Shown piece by piece: positions 20,004-29,029 of a stretch of DNA of 64,000 nucleotides. A program made the position numbers and the translations under genes. Positions within the stretch are counted from its first letter, which is position 1, and every line of letters starts with the position of its first letter. A model generated the notes under the pieces. It saw only the letters and a program-made list of their open reading frames with translations. It ran no database searches and was not told where the DNA came from. Source of the stretch: Clostridium rectalis (lineage in GTDB: Bacteria > Bacillota > Clostridia > Clostridiales > Clostridiaceae). Where the stretch lies: contig NZ_UYZZ01000003.1 in NCBI RefSeq assembly GCF_900626095.1, positions 264,889 through 328,888 of the forward strand, in the 5' to 3' direction.

Positions 20004-20801
20004 ATGAAAAAAAAATTAACTAATTTAATTAAAAATTTAAAACCTATGTCTAAAAGTTCTTCTAAACCTTTAAAAGATCCTATAGTTAAAAACTCTATCC
20101 ATTGGGTTGGCCATTCTACTGTAGTAATAAACCTTAACGATAAAATTATAGTAACTGATCCGGTAACAAGTGGTGCATTAGGTCATATAAGAAGATTAAT
20201 AAATCCATCTATGGACTTATCAAAGTTACACATAGACTATATTCTATTATCACATGGTCATAGAGACCATTTAGATGCAAATACTTTAAGAAAAATAAAT
20301 AGGGACGCTGTAATAATAACTCCAGGTGGATTTTCTCAAGTAATGACACTTTTAGGATTTGGCAAAATTATAACTGCCACTGCTGGTTACAGAATTAAAC
20401 TTAAAGATATTTCTATAGATGTATTAGAGCCTTGCTATATGGGTAAACTTTCTTATCTTGGTAAAAGATATGTGGGAAACTCTTATGTAATTAATAGCGA
20501 TAACTTCAAAATCTTTTTTGCAGGGGCCACAGGATATACGTCTAAATTTAAAAATTTAGATGTGGATGTAGCACTTATGCCCGTTGGATGTTACAAAACT
20601 GATGAAATATTAAAATCTCATTGTTCACCATCAGAAAGCTTTAAAATGTTTAAAGAAATGAACGGGAAAATAATGATCCCCATTCATTACAATACATTCA
20701 TTCCATCACAGGAAAGTGATGCAGGAACAATATCCATGTTAAATGAGCTTAATGATGGTTCAATTAAAATTTTAAAAATTGGTGAAACTTATAAACTTTA
20801 A
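20004..20801 (+). CDS. Metallo-beta-lactamase-fold hydrolase (UlaG/L-ascorbate-6-phosphate lactonase-like)
   Basis: The ~265-residue protein has WVGHSTVVINLN followed by the metal-binding LSHGHRDHLD, and later FFAGATGYTS and MIPIHYNTF. These match the beta-lactamase-like lipoyl/UlaG and NAPE-PLD-like branch. The substrate is unknown. The ATG at 20004 is preferred, since AGAGG is eight bases upstream; a GTG two codons earlier is also in frame. It is divergent from cobC and convergent with sbcC, so it appears to be a single-gene unit. Confidence 0.82.
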   Translation: MKKKLTNLIKNLKPMSKSSSKPLKDPIVKNSIHWVGHSTVVINLNDKIIVTDPVTSGALGHIRRLINPSMDLSKLHIDYILLSHGHRDHLDANTLRKINRDAVIITPGGFSQVMTLLGFGKIITATAGYRIKLKDISIDVLEPCYMGKLSYLGKRYVGNSYVINSDNFKIFFAGATGYTSKFKNLDVDVALMPVGCYKTDEILKSHCSPSESFKMFKEMNGKIMIPIHYNTFIPSQESDAGTISMLNELNDGSIKILKIGETYKL

Positions 20802-20852
20802 ATTATATTTAAACCACAAAATTCAAAATATTATCTGTATACAACAGTAAAT

Positions 20853-23800
20853 TTAGCTATAGTCAATAGTAACCTTACTTCCTTCTCCTGTTTTAGATGG
20901 AGTAACTAAAAGTTTTATAGGTACCCTATTTTTTAATTCTTCAACATGACTAATAATTCCAACACTCATTTTATCGCTTCTTAATTTTTCAAGAGATGTT
21001 ATTACAGTGTCTAAAAGTTCATTATCTAAAGTACCGAAACCTTCATCTAAAAAGAAGAATTCTAAGGGTGCACTTCCTTTTAATTGTATTTGAGATGATA
21101 ATGCCAAAGCAAGGGATAGAGATGTTACAAAAGTTTCTCCTCCAGATAAAGTAGATGTAGCTCTTATGCTTCCACCATTATTATCATCTCTTATTACAAA
21201 ATTTCCGTTGGGATCTAATAAGAGAGCATATCTGTCATTTGTAATACTTTTAAGCCTTTTAGATGCCTCCATAGCTATATACTTTAACTGGCTAGTAGCA
21301 ACAAATTCTACAAACTTATTCCCATGTATTAATTTTTCTAAATCATCTAGGAGACTTTTTCTGTGCTCTATTTCATTTTTTCTTTTTAATAATATTTGTA
21401 AATTATCTAGTGCAATTTTTATATCTTTCAATGATTTTTCAACAGTGGCTATTTCTTTTATTTTTCTATTTAATAAAATATTATTCTCATTTATCTCCAT
21501 TTTAAATTTTTCCCATGTATCCTTATCCAAGGTTTTGCCATTTAATTTTTCACTTATCCTATTTATATTATTTTTTACATCCTTTTCTTCATCTTCAAAA
21601 TATTTTATTTCATTTTCCAAATTCTCTATGGCTTCTTCTGAAATTGAATATTCTTCTACTTCTTTTTTAGATTTAAATCCATTTTCTATTAAGCTTATTT
21701 TTACCTTTTTTCTTTGATCAACTTTTAAAGCATTTAAACTTTCTTTCTTTTGTTCCTCTCCTACCTTTTTATCATATATTTTTTGAGTTTCTTCAGATAT
21801 AATATTGTATTTATCTTTTAAATTTTCTTCTAAATATTTTATATTTTTTATATTTTCTTTTATTATATTTAAGTATTCCTCTGGTTCTTTTCCCTCAGAT
21901 AATCTTTTTATTTCCTTTTCTTTATCATCTATTACAATTCTCTTTTCTTTTCCACTTTGAACAATTCTCGAAATACTATTTGACACTTCCAAAATTTGTT
22001 CATCTAACTCTTCCTTACTTTTGTCTACTTCACTTAATTTTTCCCTAATACTTTTAACTTCTTTTTCTAATATTTCTTTTTCTCTTTCCTTCTGTTTTAT
22101 AGAGTTCATTTCATCATTTATATTAATAACATTAATTTTATTTTTTATATTATTATAACTTTCCTCTATAATATTAAATTCTTTTAAAATTTTAATATAA
22201 TCTTCATTCAATTCTTTTAAATTAATTTCAACTATCTCTATACTTTCTTTTAATTTAATACTTTCTTTATCAATTGAATTTAACTTTACTTTTTCTTTTT
22301 CTATTATATTTTCTAAATTTTCTTTTTTTTCTTTCCAAAATCTTATATCTTCTCTTAAAATATTAAATTTTTCTTCTTTTAAAATAATAGTATTCCTATT
22401 TTCATGTATAACATTATCATTTATTTCTTTGAGGTCTTTTATATTATTCTCCATATTATAGATATCATTCTCCATTTTAGCCAATTCTATCTCAATACTT
22501 TTTTCTTCCCTATGCAAAATTTCTATGGAGTTTTCTAAATCATTTTTATTTTTATTTTTTTCTTCTAAAATATTTCCATCTATTTTTTTCAAAATCATAG
22601 GATGCTGAACAGATCCACATAAAGGACAAGGTCTCCCATCCTCTAATTCTTCGATTAAAAGACTAGCTATACTTTGCCTTTCTATTTTTTTTATTTCTTT
22701 AATTAATTCATTAATTATACTCCTTTTGTTTTCCAAAATTTCCTTTAATTTTAAAAGTTCCTTTTCCTTAACTAACTTCTCATCTTTTATAAGTTTTATA
22801 TTAACATACAATTCCTTCTTCTTTTCATTTTCTTTAATTAATATATTAAAATTCTCTTTAATACTAAAAATTTCATCCTGCAGTTTTATTAAAGAATTTT
22901 CATCTCCAGGCATGTCTCTTATAAGCTTATCTTTATTTTCCTGTAAAAGTTTTAACCTTTCTTGTTTTATTTCCTTATCTTTTAATAATAAATTATACTT
23001 ATACCTATTCTCACTTATAAATGACTGTTTTAATAAAATTTTATTTTTAAGCTCCTCTTTTATTTTTTCAACTTCCCCATATCTTTCCTCTAATTTATAT
23101 GCCTTTTCCACCATTTCTCTGTATTCTGTTTCTACCTTTAGATCTTCAAATGCTCTTTCTCTTTCATTTATATTTTTTAAAAACTTTTGTTTATTTAAAG
23201 TATTTTCTTCCAACTTAAAACTTAATAGTCTATTATCCCTACTTTTTTCTTTATACTCTACCTCAAGGCTTTGTCTTTCATTTTTTAGCTTTTCTAGATC
23301 CATTTTCACCTTAATAGCTTGATATAAATTAGTTTCCTTTTTAATTAACTCTGGAAGTTCTTTATCCTTTTTAAGTAAAATATCATTATACTTACCTTTA
23401 ATATGTTCAAGTTCTATAGTCTTATCTTTAAAATTTTTATTTAATGCTTCTAACAAAGTTTCATTTTCTTTTATCTTATTCTCAGTATAAAAGATTTCAT
23501 CCATATAAGGTTGTACTTTTAATGCTGCTTTAGCTTTGCTTAACTTATATTTTTTATCTTCAAATTCCTTATTTCTTAACTTAAGCTTCTCTCCCTTAGT
23601 CAAATAATACTTAAGTTCTTGGCTTAGTTCCCAAATAAATTTATATTGGTCATAGTCTTTATCCATTTTCTCTTTTTTATTTTTAATTTGTACTTCCTCA
23701 TCTAAAAGCACTTTAAACCGATTATCAAGTTCTATATACCTTTCATTAGAAATATCTTTATAATGTTTCATTTCTCCATCCAACTTATCTAATTTTGCTA

Positions 23801-24374
23801 AATTAATATTTCTTGCTTTTTTTATTTTCTCCCATAAATTTTTCCCATATTTCTGAAGCCTAAAAATCCTCTCCAGCATATCTCTTCTCTCTTTACCAGT
23901 AAGTCTTAAAAACTCACTAAACTTCCCTTGAGGCAATACCACAGAACGAGTAAAATCTTCTGCGGTAAGGCCTATTATTCCTTCTACCTTTTTTAAAACA
24001 TCTCTTGCCCCTTCTGCAATTACATTATCCTTCTCATTTATTTCTATAAGCTTAGCAGAAAAAGTCTTATATTTACCATTTTTGTCTCTCTTAATTATTC
24101 TCTCTGCAATATAATTTCTTCTTTTACCTTCACTATATATTTCAAACTCATAACTTACATATAAATTATCTGAATAAGTATTTATATATTCACCATTTCC
24201 TCTAGCTATATTCCCATATAAAGAAAGAGTTATGGCATCAAGTATAGTAGATTTACCACTACCAGTAGATCCAAAAATACCAAAAAGTCCCCTACTTATT
24301 AAAGTTTCAAAATCAATTGTTTGCATTTCTATAAAACTATTTAGCCCTTTGATTTTAAGCCTTTTAGGTTTCAT
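20853..24374 (-). CDS. sbcC: SbcC exonuclease subunit (Rad50-like SMC ATPase)
   Basis: The ~1173-residue protein has the N-terminal Walker A GIFGSTGSGKSTILDAI, very long charged coiled coils, a central zinc hook CPLC at residues 583-586, and the C-terminal signature TLSGGETFVTSLSLALALS with Walker B FFFLDEGFGTLD. With SbcD it forms the ATP-dependent nuclease that cleaves DNA hairpins and protein-blocked ends. The ATG at 24374 has GGGAGAGG six bases upstream, so the earlier ATG at 24395 is rejected. It overlaps the sbcD stop by about 11 bp. Confidence 0.96.
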   Translation of the reverse strand: MKPKRLKIKGLNSFIEMQTIDFETLISRGLFGIFGSTGSGKSTILDAITLSLYGNIARGNGEYINTYSDNLYVSYEFEIYSEGKRRNYIAERIIKRDKNGKYKTFSAKLIEINEKDNVIAEGARDVLKKVEGIIGLTAEDFTRSVVLPQGKFSEFLRLTGKERRDMLERIFRLQKYGKNLWEKIKKARNINLAKLDKLDGEMKHYKDISNERYIELDNRFKVLLDEEVQIKNKKEKMDKDYDQYKFIWELSQELKYYLTKGEKLKLRNKEFEDKKYKLSKAKAALKVQPYMDEIFYTENKIKENETLLEALNKNFKDKTIELEHIKGKYNDILLKKDKELPELIKKETNLYQAIKVKMDLEKLKNERQSLEVEYKEKSRDNRLLSFKLEENTLNKQKFLKNINERERAFEDLKVETEYREMVEKAYKLEERYGEVEKIKEELKNKILLKQSFISENRYKYNLLLKDKEIKQERLKLLQENKDKLIRDMPGDENSLIKLQDEIFSIKENFNILIKENEKKKELYVNIKLIKDEKLVKEKELLKLKEILENKRSIINELIKEIKKIERQSIASLLIEELEDGRPCPLCGSVQHPMILKKIDGNILEEKNKNKNDLENSIEILHREEKSIEIELAKMENDIYNMENNIKDLKEINDNVIHENRNTIILKEEKFNILREDIRFWKEKKENLENIIEKEKVKLNSIDKESIKLKESIEIVEINLKELNEDYIKILKEFNIIEESYNNIKNKINVININDEMNSIKQKEREKEILEKEVKSIREKLSEVDKSKEELDEQILEVSNSISRIVQSGKEKRIVIDDKEKEIKRLSEGKEPEEYLNIIKENIKNIKYLEENLKDKYNIISEETQKIYDKKVGEEQKKESLNALKVDQRKKVKISLIENGFKSKKEVEEYSISEEAIENLENEIKYFEDEEKDVKNNINRISEKLNGKTLDKDTWEKFKMEINENNILLNRKIKEIATVEKSLKDIKIALDNLQILLKRKNEIEHRKSLLDDLEKLIHGNKFVEFVATSQLKYIAMEASKRLKSITNDRYALLLDPNGNFVIRDDNNGGSIRATSTLSGGETFVTSLSLALALSSQIQLKGSAPLEFFFLDEGFGTLDNELLDTVITSLEKLRSDKMSVGIISHVEELKNRVPIKLLVTPSKTGEGSKVTIDYS

Positions 24375-25581
24375 CTTTTTCCTCTCCCTCTCCATGGCAA
24401 ATTTCTAAAAATAGTTTTTTAACTTCCTCCTCTGGCTCTACACCCCTCTGAAATTTATAAAAGCTTTCAAAAAGTTGTTCCATTGACTTATCTTTTATAT
24501 TTTCACTTTCTATAATCTCTTCTTCTCCTAATATTATAGGTTTTATTTCTAAAATATCTTTTTTTAAATTTCTCATAGTTTTTATATCTTCCTGTGAAAT
24601 AAAGCTATCCGTTCTTATCTCTAAATATACCCATGAATTTTTTTCTCTATTTTCTTCGCATTTTTTTATTGCATCATCTATTCCATTACATTTCCATATT
24701 TCAATAGGTTTATAATTATGAAACATAATACTTTCAATCCTTGGATCCTGCCCAGCTTTTATGTCTAAAACATAACAACATTTAGCATAATTTATTTCAC
24801 TTTTGCTATATTGAAGAGGTGATCCTGAATAATATGCATTTAAACTTGTCCCCCTTACTTTTTGAGGTTTATGTAAATGTCCAAGGGCTATATATTGAGC
24901 TCTTTTAGGAAGTTTATCTACATCCACAGCTAAGCTCCCCCCTAACTCAATAGGTCTTTCAGAATCACTACTATCGCTACCACAAATAAATATATGAGAA
25001 ACAGCTATATTTATAGTATCATCTCTATATTTCAAAGATAATTTTTCAAATATCTCCCCAACTCTATCAGAATAACTCCTCCTTTTTGCTTCCTCATTTA
25101 AATCATAACTTAGTACTTCATTAAGCCTTTTTTCACTAGGATATGGCAGTACTATTATTACTGCCTTTTCTCCTCTTAATTCTATTTCAATATATCCTTC
25201 ACCAGAGTCATTTATAAAAGCATCTCCATATTGACCTTTTTTTACTACAGTTTTAGGTAAATCTACCATCACTATTCCATGCTCTTTAGCAATGGGACTA
25301 GCGGCTACTAATCTATTAGGACTATCATGATTGCCAGATATAATAAGTATAATTCTCTTACCATTATCTGATATATCCTTAATTATTCTATAAAACATTC
25401 TCTCTGCTCTTGCAGGAGGGTTACCACTATCATATATATCCCCTGAAATTATAACCATATCTATATTATATTTTTCAACTATTTTTTTAAAATCCTTTAA
25501 AAATAGCTCTTGCTCATCTAATCTACTAACGCCCTCTAAACTCTTACCCAAATGCCAATCAGAAGTATGTAATATTCTCAA
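24364..25581 (-). CDS. sbcD: SbcD exonuclease subunit (Mre11-like)
   Basis: The ~405-residue metallophosphoesterase contains RILHTSDWHLGKSLEG at the N terminus, MVIISGDIYDSGNPP, ILIISGNHDSPNRL and YIALGHLHKPQ, all five Mre11-type metal-site motifs. I place the start at the TTG at 25581: GGAGGG is seven bases upstream and the product then begins RILHTSDWHLG as in other SbcD proteins. It is the first gene of the sbcDC pair. Confidence 0.96.
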   Translation of the reverse strand: MRILHTSDWHLGKSLEGVSRLDEQELFLKDFKKIVEKYNIDMVIISGDIYDSGNPPARAERMFYRIIKDISDNGKRIILIISGNHDSPNRLVAASPIAKEHGIVMVDLPKTVVKKGQYGDAFINDSGEGYIEIELRGEKAVIIVLPYPSEKRLNEVLSYDLNEEAKRRSYSDRVGEIFEKLSLKYRDDTINIAVSHIFICGSDSSDSERPIELGGSLAVDVDKLPKRAQYIALGHLHKPQKVRGTSLNAYYSGSPLQYSKSEINYAKCCYVLDIKAGQDPRIESIMFHNYKPIEIWKCNGIDDAIKKCEENREKNSWVYLEIRTDSFISQEDIKTMRNLKKDILEIKPIILGEEEIIESENIKDKSMEQLFESFYKFQRGVEPEEEVKKLFLEICHGEGEEKDET

Positions 25582-25651
25582 AGTTAATCCCTCCATTAAA
25601 TTATACACATCACTATAATTCTACAGCCTCTATATAAAAAGGTAAATAGAA

Positions 25652-25680
25652 GAAAAGTACATAGCAACTATATACTTTTC
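25652..25680 (-). terminator. Probable terminator between the chemoreceptor gene and sbcD
   Basis: Arms GAAAAGTA and TACTTTTC form an 8-bp stem with a 13-base loop just after the chemoreceptor stop codon, read leftward. The T-run after the stem is interrupted (TTCTATTT), so termination may be partial. Confidence 0.5.
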
Positions 25681-25687
25681 CTCTTTC

Positions 25688-27454
25688 TTAAATTTTAAAT
25701 TTTTGGGATAGTTCCTCTAATTTTAATGATGTACTCTTTAACTCCTCTGTCATCTCAAATACTTTATTTATAGTAGATGATTGTTCATTCATAGATGCAG
25801 ATACCTCCTCGGTAGAAGCTGCGGATTCTTCGGAAATAGCTGATATTCCTTGTATAGTAAGCAAGACCTCTTCTTTATCACCATCAACATCAACTATATT
25901 TTCTGCTAAACTTCTAATATGTTTAAGAGTTATTTTTATACTTTCATCTATTTTATCAAATACCTCTTCAGTACTCTTAACAGCTTCTGCCGCTTGAAAA
26001 ACAGACTTCTTTCCGTCATCCATGCTTAGTTTTGCGTTGGATATTTCCTCTTGTATTTCACTTACTATTTCCTCTATTTCCTTAGTAGATAACGATGTTT
26101 GTTCTGCAAGCTTTCTTATTTCATCTGCAACTACAGCAAACCCCTTTCCTGCCTCTCCTGCTCTTGCAGCTTCTATAGCAGCATTTAAAGCAAGTAAATT
26201 TGTTTGTTCTGCAATAGATTGGATAGTGTTTATAATTTCCCCTATAGATTCGGATTTTTCATCTAAAATAGAAATATTATCAGCCACGTTTTCAACTGCT
26301 TTCTTATTTAGCTGAAACTTATCTACAAGTTTAATAAGAGAATTCATGCCTATATCATTCATTTTCTTTACATTACTAGAATGTTTTTTTACTTCTTTTG
26401 AATTATTTACCACTGTACTAATTTGAAATGCTAATTTTTCTAATTTCTCTGCCCCACTTTGAGATTGACTTGCCTGTTCTTGGGCCCCCTTAGCTATCTC
26501 ACCAACTGTATTAGATACTATTTCTATTGAATCATTACTCTCATCTATAGCTACTGCTAAACTCTTAGAACTTGAAGATATATTAAATATGCTATCATTT
26601 AAGTCCTTAACTATATTTTTTAATGACTCTCTCATCTTTAGTACTGCCTTTACAATATCACCAATTTCATCTTCACTTGTGGTCATATAAATTTCTTCAG
26701 TATTTAAAGTTAAATCCAAATTTGAAGTTGCATCTATTAAATCTTTAGTTTTATTTATTCTCTTTATTATATTTATTATTATCATAATTCCTATTAATAC
26801 TGATACTATTACTGCAATTAAATCTACTATTCCTATTAATATAAATGAATTTTTTTTATTTTGTTTTGTCTCAATAATTTTATCTTTAGCAAAACTTTCA
26901 ACTATTTTACCTATATTTTCTATATTCTGTCTTGCAATATCAAATCTATTTTCTACAGATTTTTCATCTATCATTTCTGTTTCCCTATTATTTAATTGTT
27001 TTTTAGCTAAAGAATCAGTTATTTTTATACATTCACTTTCCCATTCTGTAAAATATTCATTAAACTCATTAAAATCTTGGAATATATCCTTATTATCTAC
27101 CTTATATTTTAAAAAAGCCTCTTTATTCTTTTCAACCAATTTTTTTGCAGCAGCAATTTTTTCCCTTGTTTCTTTTATGTTAGTATCTCTATCCTTTATA
27201 TGTTCTTGAAAATTAGGATCTTTTCCATCTGTTAAAAATAAGTTTCTTTGAGCCACCATAGCTTGATACATATCCCTATCAGCATTTAATATTAAATTAG
27301 AAATGCTATAACTTTGTTCATATAGACATTTTATTAAATTTTCTTCCAATGAACTACTTTTTGCTACAGTCAATATTATTGTAAGAACTAATGCAGTTAT
27401 TGGTACAAATAATACAATTGTTAGCTTCTTTTTTAGCTTTAAGTTTTTGAACAT
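25688..27454 (-). CDS. Methyl-accepting chemotaxis protein
   Basis: The ~588-residue receptor has an N-terminal membrane helix ([20 protein letters not shown]), a periplasmic four-helix-type domain of about 165 residues, a second helix around residues 200-225, a HAMP linker, and a cytoplasmic signalling domain with the hairpin-tip [18 protein letters not shown] and [16 protein letters not shown]. The ligand is unknown. The ATG at 27454 has GGGGGAG about eight bases upstream; an ATG ten codons earlier would contain that site within the gene. It is monocistronic by spacing. Confidence 0.93.
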   Translation of the reverse strand: MFKNLKLKKKLTIVLFVPITALVLTIILTVAKSSSLEENLIKCLYEQSYSISNLILNADRDMYQAMVAQRNLFLTDGKDPNFQEHIKDRDTNIKETREKIAAAKKLVEKNKEAFLKYKVDNKDIFQDFNEFNEYFTEWESECIKITDSLAKKQLNNRETEMIDEKSVENRFDIARQNIENIGKIVESFAKDKIIETKQNKKNSFILIGIVDLIAVIVSVLIGIMIIINIIKRINKTKDLIDATSNLDLTLNTEEIYMTTSEDEIGDIVKAVLKMRESLKNIVKDLNDSIFNISSSSKSLAVAIDESNDSIEIVSNTVGEIAKGAQEQASQSQSGAEKLEKLAFQISTVVNNSKEVKKHSSNVKKMNDIGMNSLIKLVDKFQLNKKAVENVADNISILDEKSESIGEIINTIQSIAEQTNLLALNAAIEAARAGEAGKGFAVVADEIRKLAEQTSLSTKEIEEIVSEIQEEISNAKLSMDDGKKSVFQAAEAVKSTEEVFDKIDESIKITLKHIRSLAENIVDVDGDKEEVLLTIQGISAISEESAASTEEVSASMNEQSSTINKVFEMTEELKSTSLKLEELSQKFKI

Positions 27455-27749
27455 ATTGATAACTCCCCCTATTGTTTTTTTCATATATATACCATACTTA
27501 GAAATTATATCATAAAATAATTGAGATTTGTGTACTGAAAATTACATTTTTATTATAAATATTACAAATATGTAAATTATATTCGTGTATTTTCATAGTT
27601 TATTAAATTTATTCCACAAATATTATGAAGTAAATTTTATGTAAAATGGTCACCTAGCATAACATTTTTAATAGTCTCTCATATAATATATTATCTAAAT
27701 ACAATAATTAAAATTTTAATCCTTTACCTATTTTAGGAGGTGAATTTAT

Positions 27750-27854
27750 ATGCTTTGTTGTTGTATACTATCCTACATTGCATGGATAATATTTATTCTA
27801 ATAATATACTGCGTACTTTCCTGGATATTAAGATGCTTCTGTCATTGCTGCTAA
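27750..27854 (+). CDS. 34-residue cysteine-rich hydrophobic microprotein
   Basis: A short ORF has a near-perfect ribosome site (AGGAGGTGA, about seven bases before the ATG) and is closed by its own intrinsic terminator 15 bp later. The product begins MLCCCILSYIAW and ends RCFCHCC. It has eight cysteines (positions 3, 4, 5, 21, 29, 31, 33, 34) and a central membrane-spanning run rich in Ile, Leu, Trp and Tyr. Cysteine clusters at both membrane faces suggest metal binding, disulfides or lipidation. I do not recognise the family. It stands alone between the chemoreceptor (opposite strand) and a GNAT gene. Confidence 0.62.
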   Translation: MLCCCILSYIAWIIFILIIYCVLSWILRCFCHCC

Positions 27855-27868
27855 AATTATATAAATTT

Positions 27869-27902
27869 AGGGGAAACTTACTTATTTAAGTTTCCTCTTT
27901 TT
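27869..27902 (+). terminator. Terminator of the microprotein gene
   Basis: AGGGGAAACTTA pairs with TAAGTTTCCTCT (one G-U pair) around a six-base loop and runs into TTTTT. Its placement 15 bp after the short ORF supports a dedicated small transcript. Confidence 0.82.
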
Positions 27903-27963
27903 AATATATATGATTATGTTATAATGATGTAATATAATATTAATTATACAAAGGAGAATAACC

Positions 27964-28545
27964 ATGCAGAACATTGAACTATCGCTATTTTGTCAGTTAG
28001 AAGGGGCTAGAGTTCTTCTTCGTACTCCTACAATGAATGATATAAGTGCTATAATAAAATATTATAAAAAAAATGAAACTTATTTAGCCCCTTTTGAGCC
28101 TGTTAAATGCGATGATTTTTACACTGAAGACTTTTGGGAAAAGAAAATAAAAAATATGATTAAAGAAATTCATAATAAGACTTCACTTAGATTGTTTATA
28201 TATGAAAACAACCATCCCGATATAGTTATAGGTACAATATCTTTCAAAGATTTTTCACCTTTTCCTAGTTATACCTGCAATTTAAGATATAGTATCGCTA
28301 AAACTAAACAAGGGAATGGATATATGACAGAATCCTTAAAATTAGCTATAAAATATGTATTTGAAGAATTACATATACATAAAATTATAGCAAAATATAT
28401 GCCTATAAACGATAAAAGTAACAACTTACTGAAAGGCTTAGGATTTTATGTTGAAGGCTATTTTAGAGAATGTGTATTAATAAATAATCACTGGGAAGAT
28501 CATATAGTCGCTAGTTTAATAAATAAAGATTGGAAAGAACCCTAA
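27964..28545 (+). CDS. GNAT family N-acetyltransferase (RimJ/RimL-like)
   Basis: The 193-residue protein has ARVLLRTPTMND at the N terminus, VIGTISFKDF, the acetyl-CoA loop region IAKTKQGNGYMTESLKLAIKYVFEE and ANYMPINDKSNNLLKGLGF-like KYMPINDKSNNLLKGLGF, then YFRECVLINNHWEDHI. This is the ribosomal-protein alanine acetyltransferase or small-molecule resistance subgroup. The substrate cannot be assigned. AAAGGAG precedes the ATG at good spacing, and the gene ends in a strong terminator. Confidence 0.88.
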   Translation: MQNIELSLFCQLEGARVLLRTPTMNDISAIIKYYKKNETYLAPFEPVKCDDFYTEDFWEKKIKNMIKEIHNKTSLRLFIYENNHPDIVIGTISFKDFSPFPSYTCNLRYSIAKTKQGNGYMTESLKLAIKYVFEELHIHKIIAKYMPINDKSNNLLKGLGFYVEGYFRECVLINNHWEDHIVASLINKDWKEP

Positions 28546-28553
28546 CAATAAAA

Positions 28554-28593
28554 AATCCCTAGTTATATATATGGGTTATAACTAGGGATTTAA
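28554..28593 (+). terminator. Terminator after the acetyltransferase gene
   Basis: AAATCCCTAGTTATA and TATAACTAGGGATTT form a long perfect stem with a short loop about 9 bp after the stop codon. A-rich and T-rich flanks make it potentially bidirectional. Confidence 0.85.
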
Positions 28594-28710
28594 TTATTTA
28601 CACACCATTTTATTTTTATCATACTTTAGAAAGCAACTTAGAATAATTCTCCATTGCTTTTAAAATCAACTCCTATCTAAAACTTTTTCTTTTAGTTTAT
28701 TTGAGAGTTA

Positions 28711-28827
28711 CTAAGCAATTCTTTTATGTCTATTGCTTTTTTTTTTGTCTTCTGGCTTTTCCATACTTTCCTCAAGACATTCATCTATTATTTCTTGGGT
28801 TAACTTAAATATTTTTTCGTCTTTCAT
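28711..28827 (-). CDS. Small charged 38-residue protein
   Basis: A short ORF has AGGAGG about eight bases before its ATG. The product begins MKDEKIFKLTQEIIDECLEE, predicted as an amphipathic helix, and ends in a basic tail (DKKKSNRHKRIA). A ten-base A run lies near the 3' end; one base fewer would give a different, slightly longer tail. The context is an intergenic stretch upstream of nothing obvious: the histidine kinase gene lies downstream on the same strand, after a hairpin. I do not recognise it. Confidence 0.5.
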   Translation of the reverse strand: MKDEKIFKLTQEIIDECLEESMEKPEDKKKSNRHKRIA

Positions 28828-28975
28828 ATAATATACCTCCTTTTAATTTAATGTTTATATTTTGCATATGAATAAGTATATCATTTTTAATTATAATTGC
28901 AAGTTGTTTTTGATACCCTTGCAATTATATAAACGTTTTCTTTTATTAAAAATTTGTTAAGATTATTTATACAAA

Positions 28976-29017
28976 ATAATAGATTGATGTTTTTTTATTA
29001 ATACATCAATCTATTAT
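28976..29017 (-). terminator. Long perfect hairpin after the histidine kinase gene
   Basis: A 15-bp perfect inverted repeat (ATAATAGATTGATGT / ACATCAATCTATTAT) with a 12-base loop lies 13 bp past the kinase stop. The loop and not the tail carries the T run, so it may act as a weak terminator or a transcript-end stabiliser. Confidence 0.6.
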
Positions 29018-29029
29018 GGAGACCTTCAT

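Noticed and set aside
23012-23090. CRISPR-like or tandem repeats in the sbcC region
   Set aside because: The repetitive look comes from codon-biased Lys/Glu/Ile/Asn coiled-coil coding and not from true repeats with spacers.
21166-23322. Long Ser/Phe-rich ORFs on the plus strand opposite sbcC
   Set aside because: They are antisense shadows of the Lys/Glu-rich coiled-coil coding sequence and have no ribosome site or recognisable product.
28693-28827. 44-residue version of the small charged protein
   Set aside because: It needs nine and not ten A in the run at 28737-28746; the given sequence has ten, which ends the frame at 38 residues.
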